A DNA stretch of 37,746 nt from Acidobacteriota bacterium (GTDB lineage: Bacteria > Acidobacteriota > Terriglobia > Acidiferrales > UBA7541): positions 1 through 37,746 of the forward strand of contig QHYK01000092.1 in assembly GCA_003224085.1 (NCBI GenBank), in the 5' to 3' direction. This document shows, piece after piece, positions 1-8,252 of the stretch. Positions within the stretch are counted from its first letter, which is position 1. Each line of letters opens with the position of its first letter. Made by a program: the position numbers and the translations under genes. The notes under the pieces were generated by a model that was not told the origin of the DNA, did not search any database, and saw only the letters and a program-made list of their open reading frames with translations.

Positions 1-2
1 AC

Positions 3-128
3 CTGGACACCAAGGACTACCCGCTCAAAGTCAAACCGTCTGCCCAAAGGTTACGAGAACTCCGAATCACCCGACACACCACCCTCCCAAAGTGGAACTA
101 CACCATCGCCCCCTCCAATGCGAAGTAA
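3..128 (+). CDS. C-terminal fragment of ISAzo13-family transposase (cut by window edge)
   Basis: An open frame enters from the left edge and stops at a TAA at 126-128, giving 41 residues. It starts LDTKDYP and ends with the block KWNYTIAP. A 'LDT..YP..+K.S' segment followed by '.H....WNYTI.P' is how I remember the C-termini of ISAzo13-type (Rhodopirellula-type DDE) transposases. The catalytic domain lies outside the window, so neither intactness nor element ends can be judged. The stop lies only 78 bases before the ftsY start, so the element's right end must sit very close to the ftsY promoter. The frame is too short and edge-truncated to be an obvious ORF, and the family call rests on motif memory. 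Confidence 0.68.
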   Translation: MDTKDYPLKVKPSAQRLRELRITRHTTLPKWNYTIAPSNAK

Positions 129-162
129 TTCTTGCGCCGATCCTTAGCTGGTCCGCCGCTTC

Positions 163-171
163 TGATACAAT
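163..171 (+). promoter_or_regulatory. candidate extended -10 promoter of ftsY
   Basis: TGA followed by TACAAT (hexamer 166-171) forms an extended -10 of the sigma-70 type, 34 bases before the ftsY start codon. The region about 16-17 bases upstream shows only a poor -35 (TTAGCT-like), which extended -10 promoters tolerate. It lies between the transposase stop and ftsY, so it could belong to the element end or to the resident gene. Confidence 0.4.
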
Positions 172-205
172 TTTGGTCTGCGCCGGCGAGACCGCGCGCG
201 ACCGT

Positions 206-1177
206 ATGATCTCCCTGTTTGGCAAAAACGAGCCGGAACCGACGTTTCTTGACAAGCTGAAAAAGTCCGTCAGCAAGACCAAGGCGGCGCTCTCCGAGAC
301 GGTCGACACGATTTTTCTCGGCGAGCGTCAGATTGATCCCTCGATTCTAAAGAATCTGGAGACGGCACTGCTTTCAGCGGATCTCGGTGTAAATCCAACA
401 CGCGAAATTCTCGACGCCGTCCGCGAAAAAATGGACCGTAACGCGCTTTCGGACGCCGCACAGCTCAAGCGTGAAATCAAATCGCACATCGTTCGAATCC
501 TCAATGCCTCGCCGAAACCGGATGCACCCATTGCAAGCGGCGTGTCGGCCTCGCCAAACGGCGCGCGGACGCGCGTGATCTTCATCGTAGGCGTGAACGG
601 CGCCGGCAAAACCACCAGCATCGGCAAGCTGGCCAACCAGCTGCGGAAGGAAAACCGCAGCGTCGTGCTTTGCGCCGCAGACACCTTTCGCGCCGCAGCC
701 ATCGAGCAACTCGAAATCTGGGCGCAGCGCAACGGCGTGGAGGTCATTAAGCAAAAATCCGGCGCCGACCCTGCCGCCGTTGTGTACGACGCCATGGCTG
801 CTGCTAAGGCTCGCTCCGCCGACGTCGTCATTGTGGATACCGCTGGCCGTCTGCACACCAAGTCCAACCTGATGGCTGAGCTCGAAAAAATGAAGCGCAC
901 CGCTGCCAAGGTGATTCCCGGCGCGCCGCACGACATTCTCCTGGTTCTTGACGCGACCACCGGGCAAAACGGCCTGGCGCAGGCGCGCGAATTCACTTCG
1001 ACCGTCGGTGTCACCGGGATTATCCTCACCAAGCTCGACGGCACGGCCAAAGGCGGCATCGTCGTGGCCATCTCGCGCGAACTCGGCCTGCCCATTCGCT
1101 TCGTCGGCACCGGCGAACAGATCAACGACCTGGTGCCTTTCGACACCGAAGCGTACGCGAATTCCCTTTTCGAATAA
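206..1177 (+). CDS. ftsY: signal recognition particle receptor FtsY
   Basis: FtsY is the membrane-associated GTPase that docks SRP-ribosome complexes at the Sec translocon. The 323-residue product has an N-terminal helical domain (about 1-110) followed by the SRP-type G domain. Visible motifs are the P-loop GVNGAGKTT (129-137), DTFRAAA (159-165), DTAGR (211-215), TKLD (275-278) and GTGE (301-304). The frame is open from 92, but the upstream 38 codons look non-coding and overlap the putative promoter. ATG 206 begins [10 protein letters not shown], a plausible FtsY start, although no strong Shine-Dalgarno is visible. The long acidic A domain of enterobacterial FtsY is absent, as in many bacteria. 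ribD follows after 3 bases, so the two are probably cotranscribed. Confidence 0.96.
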   Translation: MISLFGKNEPEPTFLDKLKKSVSKTKAALSETVDTIFLGERQIDPSILKNLETALLSADLGVNPTREILDAVREKMDRNALSDAAQLKREIKSHIVRILNASPKPDAPIASGVSASPNGARTRVIFIVGVNGAGKTTSIGKLANQLRKENRSVVLCAADTFRAAAIEQLEIWAQRNGVEVIKQKSGADPAAVVYDAMAAAKARSADVVIVDTAGRLHTKSNLMAELEKMKRTAAKVIPGAPHDILLVLDATTGQNGLAQAREFTSTVGVTGIILTKLDGTAKGGIVVAISRELGLPIRFVGTGEQINDLVPFDTEAYANSLFE

Positions 1178-1180
1178 ATC

Positions 1181-2314
1181 GTGAACGAACACGACATCCG
1201 CTTCATGCAGCACGCGCTGATGCTCGCGCGCAGGGGCATCGGCCTGGCCAGCCCGAATCCGACCGTAGGCTGCGTCATCGTGCGCGACGGCGAAATCGTC
1301 GGCGAAGGCTTTCATCGATACGAATTGCGCGACCACGCCGAAATCGTCGCGCTGAAAGCGGCAAAAGAAAAGGCGCGCGGCGCAACTCTTTACGTGACGC
1401 TCGAACCGTGCAGCCATCAAGGGCGCACCGGCCCTTGTACCGAGGAGATTATCGTTGCCGGCGTGCAGCGCGTGGTTGCCGCGATGCAAGATCCGAATCC
1501 CGTCAATTCCAGCCGCGGCTTCGAGCGATTGGGCCTGGCGGGCATCGAAGTCGTTACCGATGTTTGCGAAGAAGAAGCTCGCCGACTGAACGAGGCATTT
1601 GCGTGCTGGATTCGAACGAAAAAACCGTTCGTGACTCTAAAATCCGCGCTCACCCTCGATGGCCAGCTTGCTCTGCCTCACCCGGCAAAGAAGAAAGCAA
1701 AAAGCTCGAGCGAGCGCTCCGGAGCCGAGTGGATCACATCCGAGGAATCGCGCGCCGAAGTGCATCGCATGCGCCATGCATCCGACGCGCTACTCACGGG
1801 AATCGGGACGATCCTCGCCGACGATCCGCAACTTACCGATCGCAGCGGCCTTCCTCGCCGCAGGCGGCTCTTGCGCGTCGTGCTCGATTCGAAATTGCGT
1901 CTGCCGTCAAAATCCCGCATCGTTCAGAAGGCGGACGATGATCTCCTGGTCTTAACCGTGGTTCCGCTCAAGTCGCCCAAGGCTCGGGCATTGCAAAGTG
2001 CCGGCGTCGAAATCGTTCAGCTAAAGGCGAAAAATGGCCGCATCGATTTCCGGGCCGTTCTCGCGGAGCTCGGCCGGCGCGAGATTCTCAGTGTCTTGCT
2101 GGAAGCTGGCCCGGCGCTGAACGGCGCGGTCCTGGCTGCAGGTATTGTCCATAAGCTCGTTCTGTTCTACGCGCCGAAAATCGCTGGTGAGAGCACCGTC
2201 CCATTCGCCCTTGCTCCCCATTTCAAATTGCCCCCACTCCAGAATCTTTGCACACACCAATTCGGCCCTGATATCGCGGTCGAGGCGTACTTACGCGCCG
2301 CCTTTTCGAATTGA
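1181..2314 (+). CDS. ribD: bifunctional diaminohydroxyphosphoribosylaminopyrimidine deaminase / 5-amino-6-(5-phosphoribosylamino)uracil reductase
   Basis: RibD carries out the second and third steps of riboflavin synthesis: zinc-dependent deamination of the pyrimidine ring and NADPH-dependent reduction of the ribose. The 377-residue protein starts at GTG 1181. The deaminase domain (about 1-145) shows the zinc site HAE (52-54) and the PC...PC pair (Cys77 and Cys86) with the proton-shuttling Glu54. The reductase domain (about 150-375) contains [13 protein letters not shown] and a C-terminal [14 protein letters not shown]-like segment. The segment after DPNP reads NSSRGFERL rather than the commoner V.G.G form, a small deviation. 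It lies 3 bases after ftsY. The partner gene ribE lies 3 kb downstream, behind two unrelated genes. Confidence 0.95.
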   Translation: MNEHDIRFMQHALMLARRGIGLASPNPTVGCVIVRDGEIVGEGFHRYELRDHAEIVALKAAKEKARGATLYVTLEPCSHQGRTGPCTEEIIVAGVQRVVAAMQDPNPVNSSRGFERLGLAGIEVVTDVCEEEARRLNEAFACWIRTKKPFVTLKSALTLDGQLALPHPAKKKAKSSSERSGAEWITSEESRAEVHRMRHASDALLTGIGTILADDPQLTDRSGLPRRRRLLRVVLDSKLRLPSKSRIVQKADDDLLVLTVVPLKSPKARALQSAGVEIVQLKAKNGRIDFRAVLAELGRREILSVLLEAGPALNGAVLAAGIVHKLVLFYAPKIAGESTVPFALAPHFKLPPLQNLCTHQFGPDIAVEAYLRAAFSN

Positions 2315-2402
2315 CTAGCAAGGCCGGCGCGCACATACTCTCCCCACATACTTCCTTTTCTGCTTTCCAGGGTTTGACAAATCCGCAGCGAGGAGGAGTC
2401 TT

Positions 2403-4013
2403 ATGCGCCGCATTCCGATTCTTTTGATCGTGTCGCTTGGATTTTTTCCAGCGCGCCTGGCAGCCCAGGAACACCGCCATGAACTCTCCGCCGAAGAAGT
2501 TGGCTCGGTCCAATTCGCCACTTCCTGCTCGAAATCATTTGAGCAAAGTTTTAACCGCGCAGTAGCTCTGCTCCACTCCTTTCAATACGAACGGGCCAGA
2601 GGAGCATTCACAGAAATCTCGAAGCAGGATCCCTCCTGTGCGATGGCGCAGTGGGGCGTCGCGATGTCTCACTATCACGGTTTGTGGAGGAACGGGGACA
2701 CGCAAGCGGGCCGGCTAGCGCTCAAAAATGCGCAACAGCTCGCAGCTTCCAACTCCGCCACCACGACCCGCGAAAAAGCATATGTTGACGCCCTCTCGGC
2801 TGTGTATGCGGAAGACGGCAAGCCCGCTCCTTCTTACGACCAGGCATTCGAGAAAAAAATGGGTGAATTACAAGCGGCTTATCCCGACGATGACGAAGCC
2901 GCGATTTTCCACGCCCTCAGCCTTGGCATAACCGCGCCCAAGACCGACAAGACCTTTGCGAATCAGCGCAAGTGTGGTGAGATCCTCGAACCTATTTTCC
3001 AGAAGCGCCCTCACCATCCTGGTGTCGCGCATTACATCATCCATTGTTACGACAATGCTGTGCTCGCGGAAAAGGGACTTCCAGCGGCGCGCATGTATGC
3101 AAAGATTGCGCCGGCTTCCGCCCACGCCAATCACATGCCTTCGCATCTCTTCACGCGTGTGGGGTCGTGGGAGGAATCGATCGCCTCAAACATCAAGTCG
3201 GAACAGCTCGCAGCGGCGGATGAGCGTACCTCGAAAAATGGCGAAGCACGCGACCAGCGTCTGCACGCCATGGATTACCTCGAATATGCGTATCTGCAAA
3301 GCGGCCAGGTGAAAAAAGCGGAGTCCGTGCTGGAGGAAATGAATGCGCTCCCGCCCCTTTCGGGGCTTACGCTGACAGGCGACTACGCGCTTGCTGCCAT
3401 TCCCGCACGCGCGGCGATTGAACTTGGCAACTGGCAGCGGGCCAGCGGCTTGCCAGTGAGAAAAGGCGCCGTGCCCTGGGCAGAAGCAATCACTTGGACG
3501 GCCATCGGCGAAGGCAGCGCGCGCTCCGGAAATCTCGAGCGCGCCGCGCAGTCCGAGCAAACGCTCGCTTCGCTGCGCGACGCAGCCTGGAAGCTCAACA
3601 ATGTCTACTGGGCGAACCAGATCGAAGTCCAGCGCCGGGAGGTCGCGGCATGGATTTCCGAAAAAGCCGGAAACAAGAGCGAAGCCTTCTCCAAGATGCA
3701 ATCGGCAGTGGAGCTGGAAGAGACCATGGACAAGGACGCGGTAACTCCCGGAGCCGTCATGCCTGCTCGAGAAATGCTGGCGGAACTGTACTCCCTGGAG
3801 AACAAGCCGAAGGAATCTCTTGCCGAATATGAAGCCGTTCTTAAAGTTGCGCCGAATCGCTTCAGCGCCGTCTACGGAGCCGCGCGAGCCGCCGAAGCCT
3901 CGGGAAACAATGAAATCGCCAAGCGCTACTACCAGAAACTCACCGAAATCTCGCCCGGCGATGAACGGTCCAAAGCGCCAGTGAGAGTGGCGTCGACTTC
4001 ATCCTCAAACTAA
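2403..4013 (+). CDS. secreted tetratricopeptide-repeat protein
   Basis: A 536-residue protein with a clear N-terminal signal peptide: MRRIP, a hydrophobic stretch to about residue 19, and a probable cut after ARLAA. Alpha-helical TPR-like repeats follow across most of the length, for example FNRAVALLHSFQYERARGAF near 50-70 and YEAVLKVAPNRFSAVYGAARAAEASGN-like repeats near the C-terminus. A GAGGAGGAG ribosome-binding site precedes ATG 2403. TPR domains mediate protein-protein contacts, so a periplasmic scaffold or binding role is likely, but no catalytic motif is visible and the partner is unknown. The gene starts 88 bases after ribD and may be read from the same transcript. A strong hairpin downstream (4059-4081) probably ends it. 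Confidence 0.85.
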   Translation: MRRIPILLIVSLGFFPARLAAQEHRHELSAEEVGSVQFATSCSKSFEQSFNRAVALLHSFQYERARGAFTEISKQDPSCAMAQWGVAMSHYHGLWRNGDTQAGRLALKNAQQLAASNSATTTREKAYVDALSAVYAEDGKPAPSYDQAFEKKMGELQAAYPDDDEAAIFHALSLGITAPKTDKTFANQRKCGEILEPIFQKRPHHPGVAHYIIHCYDNAVLAEKGLPAARMYAKIAPASAHANHMPSHLFTRVGSWEESIASNIKSEQLAAADERTSKNGEARDQRLHAMDYLEYAYLQSGQVKKAESVLEEMNALPPLSGLTLTGDYALAAIPARAAIELGNWQRASGLPVRKGAVPWAEAITWTAIGEGSARSGNLERAAQSEQTLASLRDAAWKLNNVYWANQIEVQRREVAAWISEKAGNKSEAFSKMQSAVELEETMDKDAVTPGAVMPAREMLAELYSLENKPKESLAEYEAVLKVAPNRFSAVYGAARAAEASGNNEIAKRYYQKLTEISPGDERSKAPVRVASTSSSN

Positions 4014-4043
4014 GCTGAATTCTGAACTTCGCCGCACACGTCC

Positions 4044-4100
4044 GTCATTTCGACCGGAGGGACGGCGTCTTTGGCCGTCCCAAAGGGAGAAATCTCTCTT
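4044..4100. repeat. dispersed-type intergenic repeat with terminator-like hairpin
   Basis: This lies between the convergent TPR and dehydrogenase genes. It begins GTCATTTCGACCGGAG and ends GGGAGAAATCTCTCTT, a layout I recognise as a family of dispersed intergenic repeats seen in acidobacterial and some other genomes. Its centre is a perfect 8-bp stem, GGGACGGC and GCCGTCCC (4059-4066 and 4074-4081), around a 7-base loop. The tail lacks a clean T-run, so as a terminator it would be imperfect in either direction. Only one copy is in this window, so the repeat nature is recalled rather than shown. Confidence 0.5.
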
Positions 4101-4118
4101 CCATTTCGAAATTCAAGC

Positions 4119-5120
4119 TCATGGCTGTACGCGCAGAACCGCGGCGCCGGGAATGGCGTCATTCTTCAGCGCATTCAGCGCGCGATTGGCGTCGCGCAGC
4201 GAGAAAATCTGCACGCGCGTTTGAATGGGGATTTCCGCCGCAACGCGAAGAAAGTCTTCCCCGTCTTGCCTCGTGTTGTTGGCCACGCTGCGAATCATTC
4301 GCTCCTGATACAGCAGGTCATAGTCGAACGACGGGATCGGGCTCATGTGAATCCCGCCAAGCACCAGCACGCCGCCTTTCTTCAGCGCCTTGAGCGCTGC
4401 CGGCACGATCTCCCCGGCAGGTGCAAAAACAATGGCTGCGTCTAGTTTTTTCGGCGGCTCATCCAACGTCCCTCCCGCCCATTTCGCTCCCAGTTCCAGC
4501 GCCAACTTCTGATGCCGCGCATCGCGTGTCGAAGCATAAACTTCCACGTTCCAATGGCGCGCCACTTGGATCGCCACATGCGCGGCCGCACCGAAGCCGT
4601 AAAAGCCAAGCTTTCCACCCGTCTGGATGCCCGAAAGCCGCAGCGACCGAAATCCGATGATTCCTGCGCACAAAAGCGGCGCAGCTTGTTCATCAGGAAA
4701 TCCTTCCGAAATGGCATAGGCAAAATCTTGCGGCGCGACGACGTACTCGGCGTAGCCTCCATGCACGGTGTAACCGGTAAACTCCGGGTGATCGCAAAGA
4801 TTTTCCGCGCCCGCGCGGCAGTATTCGCAGGTTCCATCGGTTTTGTGCAGCCACGCGATCCCCACGCGCGCGCCCATGGCCAACCGCTCCGCATTTTTGC
4901 CCACCTTCTCGACAACGCCCACCACTTGGTGGCCAGGGATCACCGGCGACTTCCTCGGAGGCAAATCGCCCTCAATCACGTGCAGGTCCGTTCGGCAGAC
5001 GCCGCAGGCATGGACGCGCACACGAACTTGGCCCTCGCCGGGTTCCGGCATTTCCGCGTCCGTGTACTCCAGCGGATTGGTTTCCACCTTCGCTCGAGCT
5101 CGTAGCAAACAGGCCTTCAT
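4119..5120 (-). CDS. zinc-dependent alcohol dehydrogenase (MDR superfamily)
   Basis: A 333-residue medium-chain dehydrogenase/reductase, expected to oxidise alcohols or reduce aldehydes with NAD(P). It has the GroES-like fold with catalytic zinc ligands Cys39 (HACGVCRTD) and His64 (PGHQVVG), and a probable third ligand near Cys152 (PLLCAGI). A Rossmann segment [16 protein letters not shown] follows. The structural-zinc loop reads [15 protein letters not shown], with Cys98, Cys101 and Cys109 but Asp95 where the first Cys usually stands. An acidic ligand at this position is known in some archaeal ADHs. The gene is monocistronic, convergent with the TPR gene and divergent from ribE. Substrate cannot be inferred. 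Confidence 0.9.
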   Translation of the reverse strand: MKACLLRARAKVETNPLEYTDAEMPEPGEGQVRVRVHACGVCRTDLHVIEGDLPPRKSPVIPGHQVVGVVEKVGKNAERLAMGARVGIAWLHKTDGTCEYCRAGAENLCDHPEFTGYTVHGGYAEYVVAPQDFAYAISEGFPDEQAAPLLCAGIIGFRSLRLSGIQTGGKLGFYGFGAAAHVAIQVARHWNVEVYASTRDARHQKLALELGAKWAGGTLDEPPKKLDAAIVFAPAGEIVPAALKALKKGGVLVLGGIHMSPIPSFDYDLLYQERMIRSVANNTRQDGEDFLRVAAEIPIQTRVQIFSLRDANRALNALKNDAIPGAAVLRVQP

Positions 5121-5458
5121 CCCACGTTCCCAGAACCGGCAGTATAGTAGCTAAAGGTGGCCCCCTGTTCGCAAACTTCGCAAGCATCGCAAATCGCGCG
5201 CACACCACCGCCCTCTCCTTTCCCAACTCCTTCAGAATCAACACTTGCGGGACCCCCCCTGTAACTGCTCATTCTAAGAAACCTATCGATCCCCGTAACT
5301 CCCCTATAATCCATATTTACGAGATTCCAAGGGGGGGTGCCGCGGCCGTTAACAATACGGTTGAGGTACGCATCATGGAATCGGCCACCGGTCGGCGTTG
5401 CTCTTCCTTCCTACGCTTTCAACTGTCAACCACAAACGGTAAACTTCTTCCAGAGCAC
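5121..5458. other. divergent intergenic region between the dehydrogenase and ribE, no riboswitch seen
   Basis: This 338-base spacer holds the promoters of two divergent genes. A perfect TATAAT lies at 5305-5310 on the plus strand with no convincing -35, and the minus strand shows TATACT near 5141-5146 pointing at the dehydrogenase. I looked for the conserved FMN riboswitch core (GGGGCAGGGTGAAA-like, then ACCGGCGGT) and did not find it. An in-frame ATG at 5375, with GAGG eight bases upstream, could extend ribE by 28 residues. Confidence 0.45.
5305..5310 (+). promoter_or_regulatory. candidate -10 box (TATAAT) for ribE
   Basis: A perfect TATAAT hexamer in the spacer upstream of ribE, 65 bases before the upstream ATG and 149 before the favoured start. 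No recognisable -35 lies at 16-18 bases, so the call rests on the hexamer alone. Confidence 0.3.
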
Positions 5459-6118
5459 ATGTTCACCGGCATCATCGAACATCTTGGCACGATTGAATGT
5501 CTCGAGCGGCATCCTGACGGCGGCCGCGTCACCATTCACGCTCCATCTCTCGGCCCTTCGCTCGTGGTCGCAAACAGCATCGCTGTAAACGGCTGCTGCC
5601 TGACGATCACTGGAATTCACAATGGGCGTTTCTCCGCCGATCTTTCCGGCGAAACCATTGCCAAAACTTCCTTCGGCACACTTGGCGGCGCGCTTCGCGT
5701 CGGCTCGCGCGTCAACCTGGAACGGCCGCTCACCGCAGGCAAGGAATTCGGCGGCCACTTTGTTCTTGGCCATGTGGACACGGTCGGCACGGTAACGCAT
5801 CGGACGGCCGAAGGAGAAAACTGGTGGTACGGCGTGCAAGTCCCCGAAGATTTCGCACGCTACATCGTGCCGAAGGGCTCTATCTCCCTTGACGGCATCA
5901 GCCTTACCATCGCACGCTGGCACAACGGCATCGCGGAAGCAGCCATCATTCCTTATACCTACGATCACACCAACATACGCGATCGCAAACCCGGCGACGC
6001 CGTCAATCTCGAGGGCGACATCCTCGGAAAATACATCGAGCGCTATCTGGAAGCGCGCACGGTTGCGGTTTCTTCGCCGCCACTCACGGTAGCCCGCTTG
6101 CTGGAAGAAGGCTTCTAA
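5459..6118 (+). CDS. ribE: riboflavin synthase, alpha subunit
   Basis: This enzyme dismutates two 6,7-dimethyl-8-ribityllumazine molecules into riboflavin. The 219-residue product has the two homologous lumazine-binding barrels: the first contains SIAVNGCCLTI and the second SISLDGISLTI, with GHFVLGHVD at the junction. The start MFTGIIEHLG matches the nearly invariant N-terminus of the family, so ATG 5459 is preferred although its ribosome-binding site is weak (CCAGAG). The frame stays open to an ATG at 5375 that has a better GAGG site. A 28-residue extension is therefore possible but would be atypical. The VOC-fold gene starts 17 bases after the stop and is probably cotranscribed. Confidence 0.95.
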   Translation: MFTGIIEHLGTIECLERHPDGGRVTIHAPSLGPSLVVANSIAVNGCCLTITGIHNGRFSADLSGETIAKTSFGTLGGALRVGSRVNLERPLTAGKEFGGHFVLGHVDTVGTVTHRTAEGENWWYGVQVPEDFARYIVPKGSISLDGISLTIARWHNGIAEAAIIPYTYDHTNIRDRKPGDAVNLEGDILGKYIERYLEARTVAVSSPPLTVARLLEEGF

Positions 6119-6135
6119 TCCACAGGGAGCTTCCC

Positions 6136-6549
6136 ATGCCTTCGCTCACCGGAGTCCTTGAAACTTCCCTTTACGTGGACGATTTGGATCGTGCGTCTCG
6201 TTTTTATGAGGAAATTTTCGGCCTGATCTGCATCCACCGCGATGATCGCCTTTGCGCGTACGGCGTCGGTGGCCGTAACGTGCTTCTTCTTTTTAAGCGA
6301 GGCGCGTCTGATCGCGTCCTTTCCTTGCCGGGAGGGCAATTAGGCCCGCACGACGGCAGCGGCCCGCTGCATCTTGCATTTTCCATTTCCGCCGAAGAGT
6401 TGCCTGCTTGGGAAAAGCTGCTGGCCGACCGTGGAATTGCGATTGAAACTCGCATCAAGTGGCCGCGCGGCGGAACCAGCATTTATTTTCGCGACCCGGA
6501 CAATCATTCACTCGAACTCGCCACTCCCGGCGTCTGGTCAACCTACTGA
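6136..6549 (+). CDS. VOC-superfamily (glyoxalase/bleomycin-resistance fold) protein
   Basis: A 137-residue single-unit VOC protein. The N-terminus LETSLYVDDLDRASRFYEEI is the first beta-alpha module. The second runs from about HLAFSISAEELPAWEKLL to IYFRDPDNHSLEL, which carries the typical DPD.N..EL signature with the C-terminal Glu metal ligand. The usual first-strand His is not evident (Glu9-Thr10 in its place), so metal binding may differ from glyoxalase I. An AGGGAGCTT ribosome-binding site precedes the ATG, 17 bases downstream of ribE. Members act as lyases, dioxygenases or antibiotic-binding proteins, and the specific reaction cannot be told from this sequence. Confidence 0.85.
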   Translation: MPSLTGVLETSLYVDDLDRASRFYEEIFGLICIHRDDRLCAYGVGGRNVLLLFKRGASDRVLSLPGGQLGPHDGSGPLHLAFSISAEELPAWEKLLADRGIAIETRIKWPRGGTSIYFRDPDNHSLELATPGVWSTY

Positions 6550-6555
6550 GGTTCT

Positions 6556-6801
6556 CTAGGAATAGTTCTGCTGGAACTCCGCTCCAAGCCACAGTGGAGG
6601 CAAGTCTGTCGAGAACAATCCCACCGCTACCATCCCGGTGAGAAATATGGCCGGTTGCATCGAGGGCAGGGCCAAGTTCTCAAACGACAATGAGCGTAAA
6701 CACTGAGAGCGAATAAACAGATTAGAGGCAAGCACGGAAGGGATGAAAACAACGCCGCGGATGCGAAATTCTCGCCAATCGGATCGATACTGGGCAATCA
6801 T
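6556..6801 (-). CDS. possible small membrane-associated protein, translationally coupled to the APC transporter
   Basis: An 81-residue ORF whose ATG overlaps the transporter's TGA as ATGA, the same arrangement as at other junctions of this operon. It has two moderately hydrophobic stretches (about RGVVFIPSVLASNLF and PAIFLTGMVAVGLF). I recognise no family. The coupling and position make it a reasonable candidate, but the composition is not strongly protein-like and it could be chance. It converges on the VOC gene, leaving only 6 bases between their stops. Confidence 0.28.
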   Translation of the reverse strand: MIAQYRSDWREFRIRGVVFIPSVLASNLFIRSQCLRSLSFENLALPSMQPAIFLTGMVAVGLFSTDLPPLWLGAEFQQNYS

Positions 6802-8252
6802 CGTGCAGGTTGCGCGCCCTTGGCATGGACGCCGCGAAAATAGAGGAGCAGGCCGATCGCAAGCGCCAGCACGGTCCCGCCCACAAGTTTCATCTCGAAT
6901 CCAAACTTGTCAGAGGCATCTCCCGGCGGCACCAGAGAAACAATGATCCCGATTAGGACGATGGCGAATCCCAGGCTGGAAATCACCCAGACTCCTGGCT
7001 TCCCGCCGGGAATCAGGACCGCTTGAGCATTTTCACGGCGGTCCGGAAGCTTCACGAGTTTGATTGCCGCCGCAAACATGTAAAGAAACGGAATGAAATA
7101 CAGAATAATCGCGGCATCGACCAGGAACTGATACGCACCGCGCGTCGTCTCGTTGACTTGGCTGATCAGCAGAATCAGTCCGGAAATGATGGCTTGCACG
7201 AGAATAGAAACGTACGGCGTTTTCCAGCGCCGGTGAATTTTCCCAAACGCAGCTGGCAAGTAGCGATCTATGCCGACGACAAACGGTACACGCGCAATCC
7301 CAGCTACGGTACTGCCGACACCGCCGGCATTACCCACGGTGACGAGCATCGCTGCAAGAATCCCGAAGAACCCCACTTTCAGCACCATGGAACCGACGGT
7401 AATTGCATGAAAAACGCCGCTGGTTACAGATACCTCACCCGCAGGCACGAGCACCAGCACCGCCAACGTCCCAGCAATGTACATCGCGGCAATCAGCACA
7501 CCCGCCGAGTACACCGCACGCGGCAAAGTTCGCTGCGGATCGCGCACTTCGCCACTCATCGCAGAAACCAATTCCAACCCGGTAAAGGCAAAGGCAATTT
7601 GCGACCAGAAATTGACCGTGTCCCAGTTCCATGCCGGCATCATGTTGTGCAGGCTGAAGTGCGTCACCGACCCCTGGCGCAACCAGAGCAAACCCGCTAC
7701 GCCGACCAGTAGTGACAACGGCAAATACGTGCAGGCGCCGCCGGCATTCTGCAGCCATTTTCCAATGTTGAGTCCGATGATGTTCAGGACCACCGCCACC
7801 AGCAGCAAACCCAGTGAGACAAGCAAAAGGAATGCGCGGTCATGCTCCAGCCGCGCGCCGCTTTCGCCAATCCCATACGCGCTCATGGAAGCGCTCGCAA
7901 GCAGCAAACCCGGAAAATAGAAAACCGTATAGATCCAATAGCACCATCCCGCGACGAATCCATGAAAATCCCCGAACGCTTCTTTCGACCACACGTACAG
8001 ACCTCCTTCGTGGGGAAAGCGCGAGGACAGTTCGTTGATGACCAGTGCCGACGGGACAAAGAAAAATAGCGCTGCGATGATCCACAAGCTGATGGAGGAC
8101 GTTCCATTGTGCGCGGCCGCCGCAATCCAGCGCGGTCCGAGCACCGTGGCGATGTTGAATAGCAGGACGTCCCAGAATGCCATCTCTTTGCGAAGCTGCC
8201 CGATGGGATTGGAAGAGTTGGGATCGGAGGAGCCGTTCGCGGGCCGGCTCAC
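6798..8252 (-). CDS. APC-superfamily amino acid/polyamine permease
   Basis: A 484-residue inner-membrane secondary transporter. It begins with a short polar leader and then LRKEMAFWDVLLFNIATVLGP, the first APC helix region. About twelve hydrophobic segments follow, with FAFTGLELVSAMSGEVRDPQRTLP in the middle, the conserved 'F.G.E....GE..DP.+..P' signature of the family. GTG 8252 overlaps the upstream ATPase stop as GTGA. Substrates of the family are amino acids, polyamines or organic cations, and the specific one is not evident. It is the fifth gene of the minus-strand operon that starts with the histidine kinase at 13190. Confidence 0.9.
   Translation of the reverse strand: MSRPANGSSDPNSSNPIGQLRKEMAFWDVLLFNIATVLGPRWIAAAAHNGTSSISLWIIAALFFFVPSALVINELSSRFPHEGGLYVWSKEAFGDFHGFVAGWCYWIYTVFYFPGLLLASASMSAYGIGESGARLEHDRAFLLLVSLGLLLVAVVLNIIGLNIGKWLQNAGGACTYLPLSLLVGVAGLLWLRQGSVTHFSLHNMMPAWNWDTVNFWSQIAFAFTGLELVSAMSGEVRDPQRTLPRAVYSAGVLIAAMYIAGTLAVLVLVPAGEVSVTSGVFHAITVGSMVLKVGFFGILAAMLVTVGNAGGVGSTVAGIARVPFVVGIDRYLPAAFGKIHRRWKTPYVSILVQAIISGLILLISQVNETTRGAYQFLVDAAIILYFIPFLYMFAAAIKLVKLPDRRENAQAVLIPGGKPGVWVISSLGFAIVLIGIIVSLVPPGDASDKFGFEMKLVGGTVLALAIGLLLYFRGVHAKGAQPAR

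Noticed and set aside
374-1489. 371-codon open frame antisense to ftsY and ribD
   Set aside because: The product is a His/Ala/Gly-rich string typical of antisense translation of GC-rich genes and spans two confidently assigned genes.
5121-5458. FMN riboswitch upstream of ribE
   Set aside because: The conserved core sequences are not present by eye, although a covariance-model search would be decisive.
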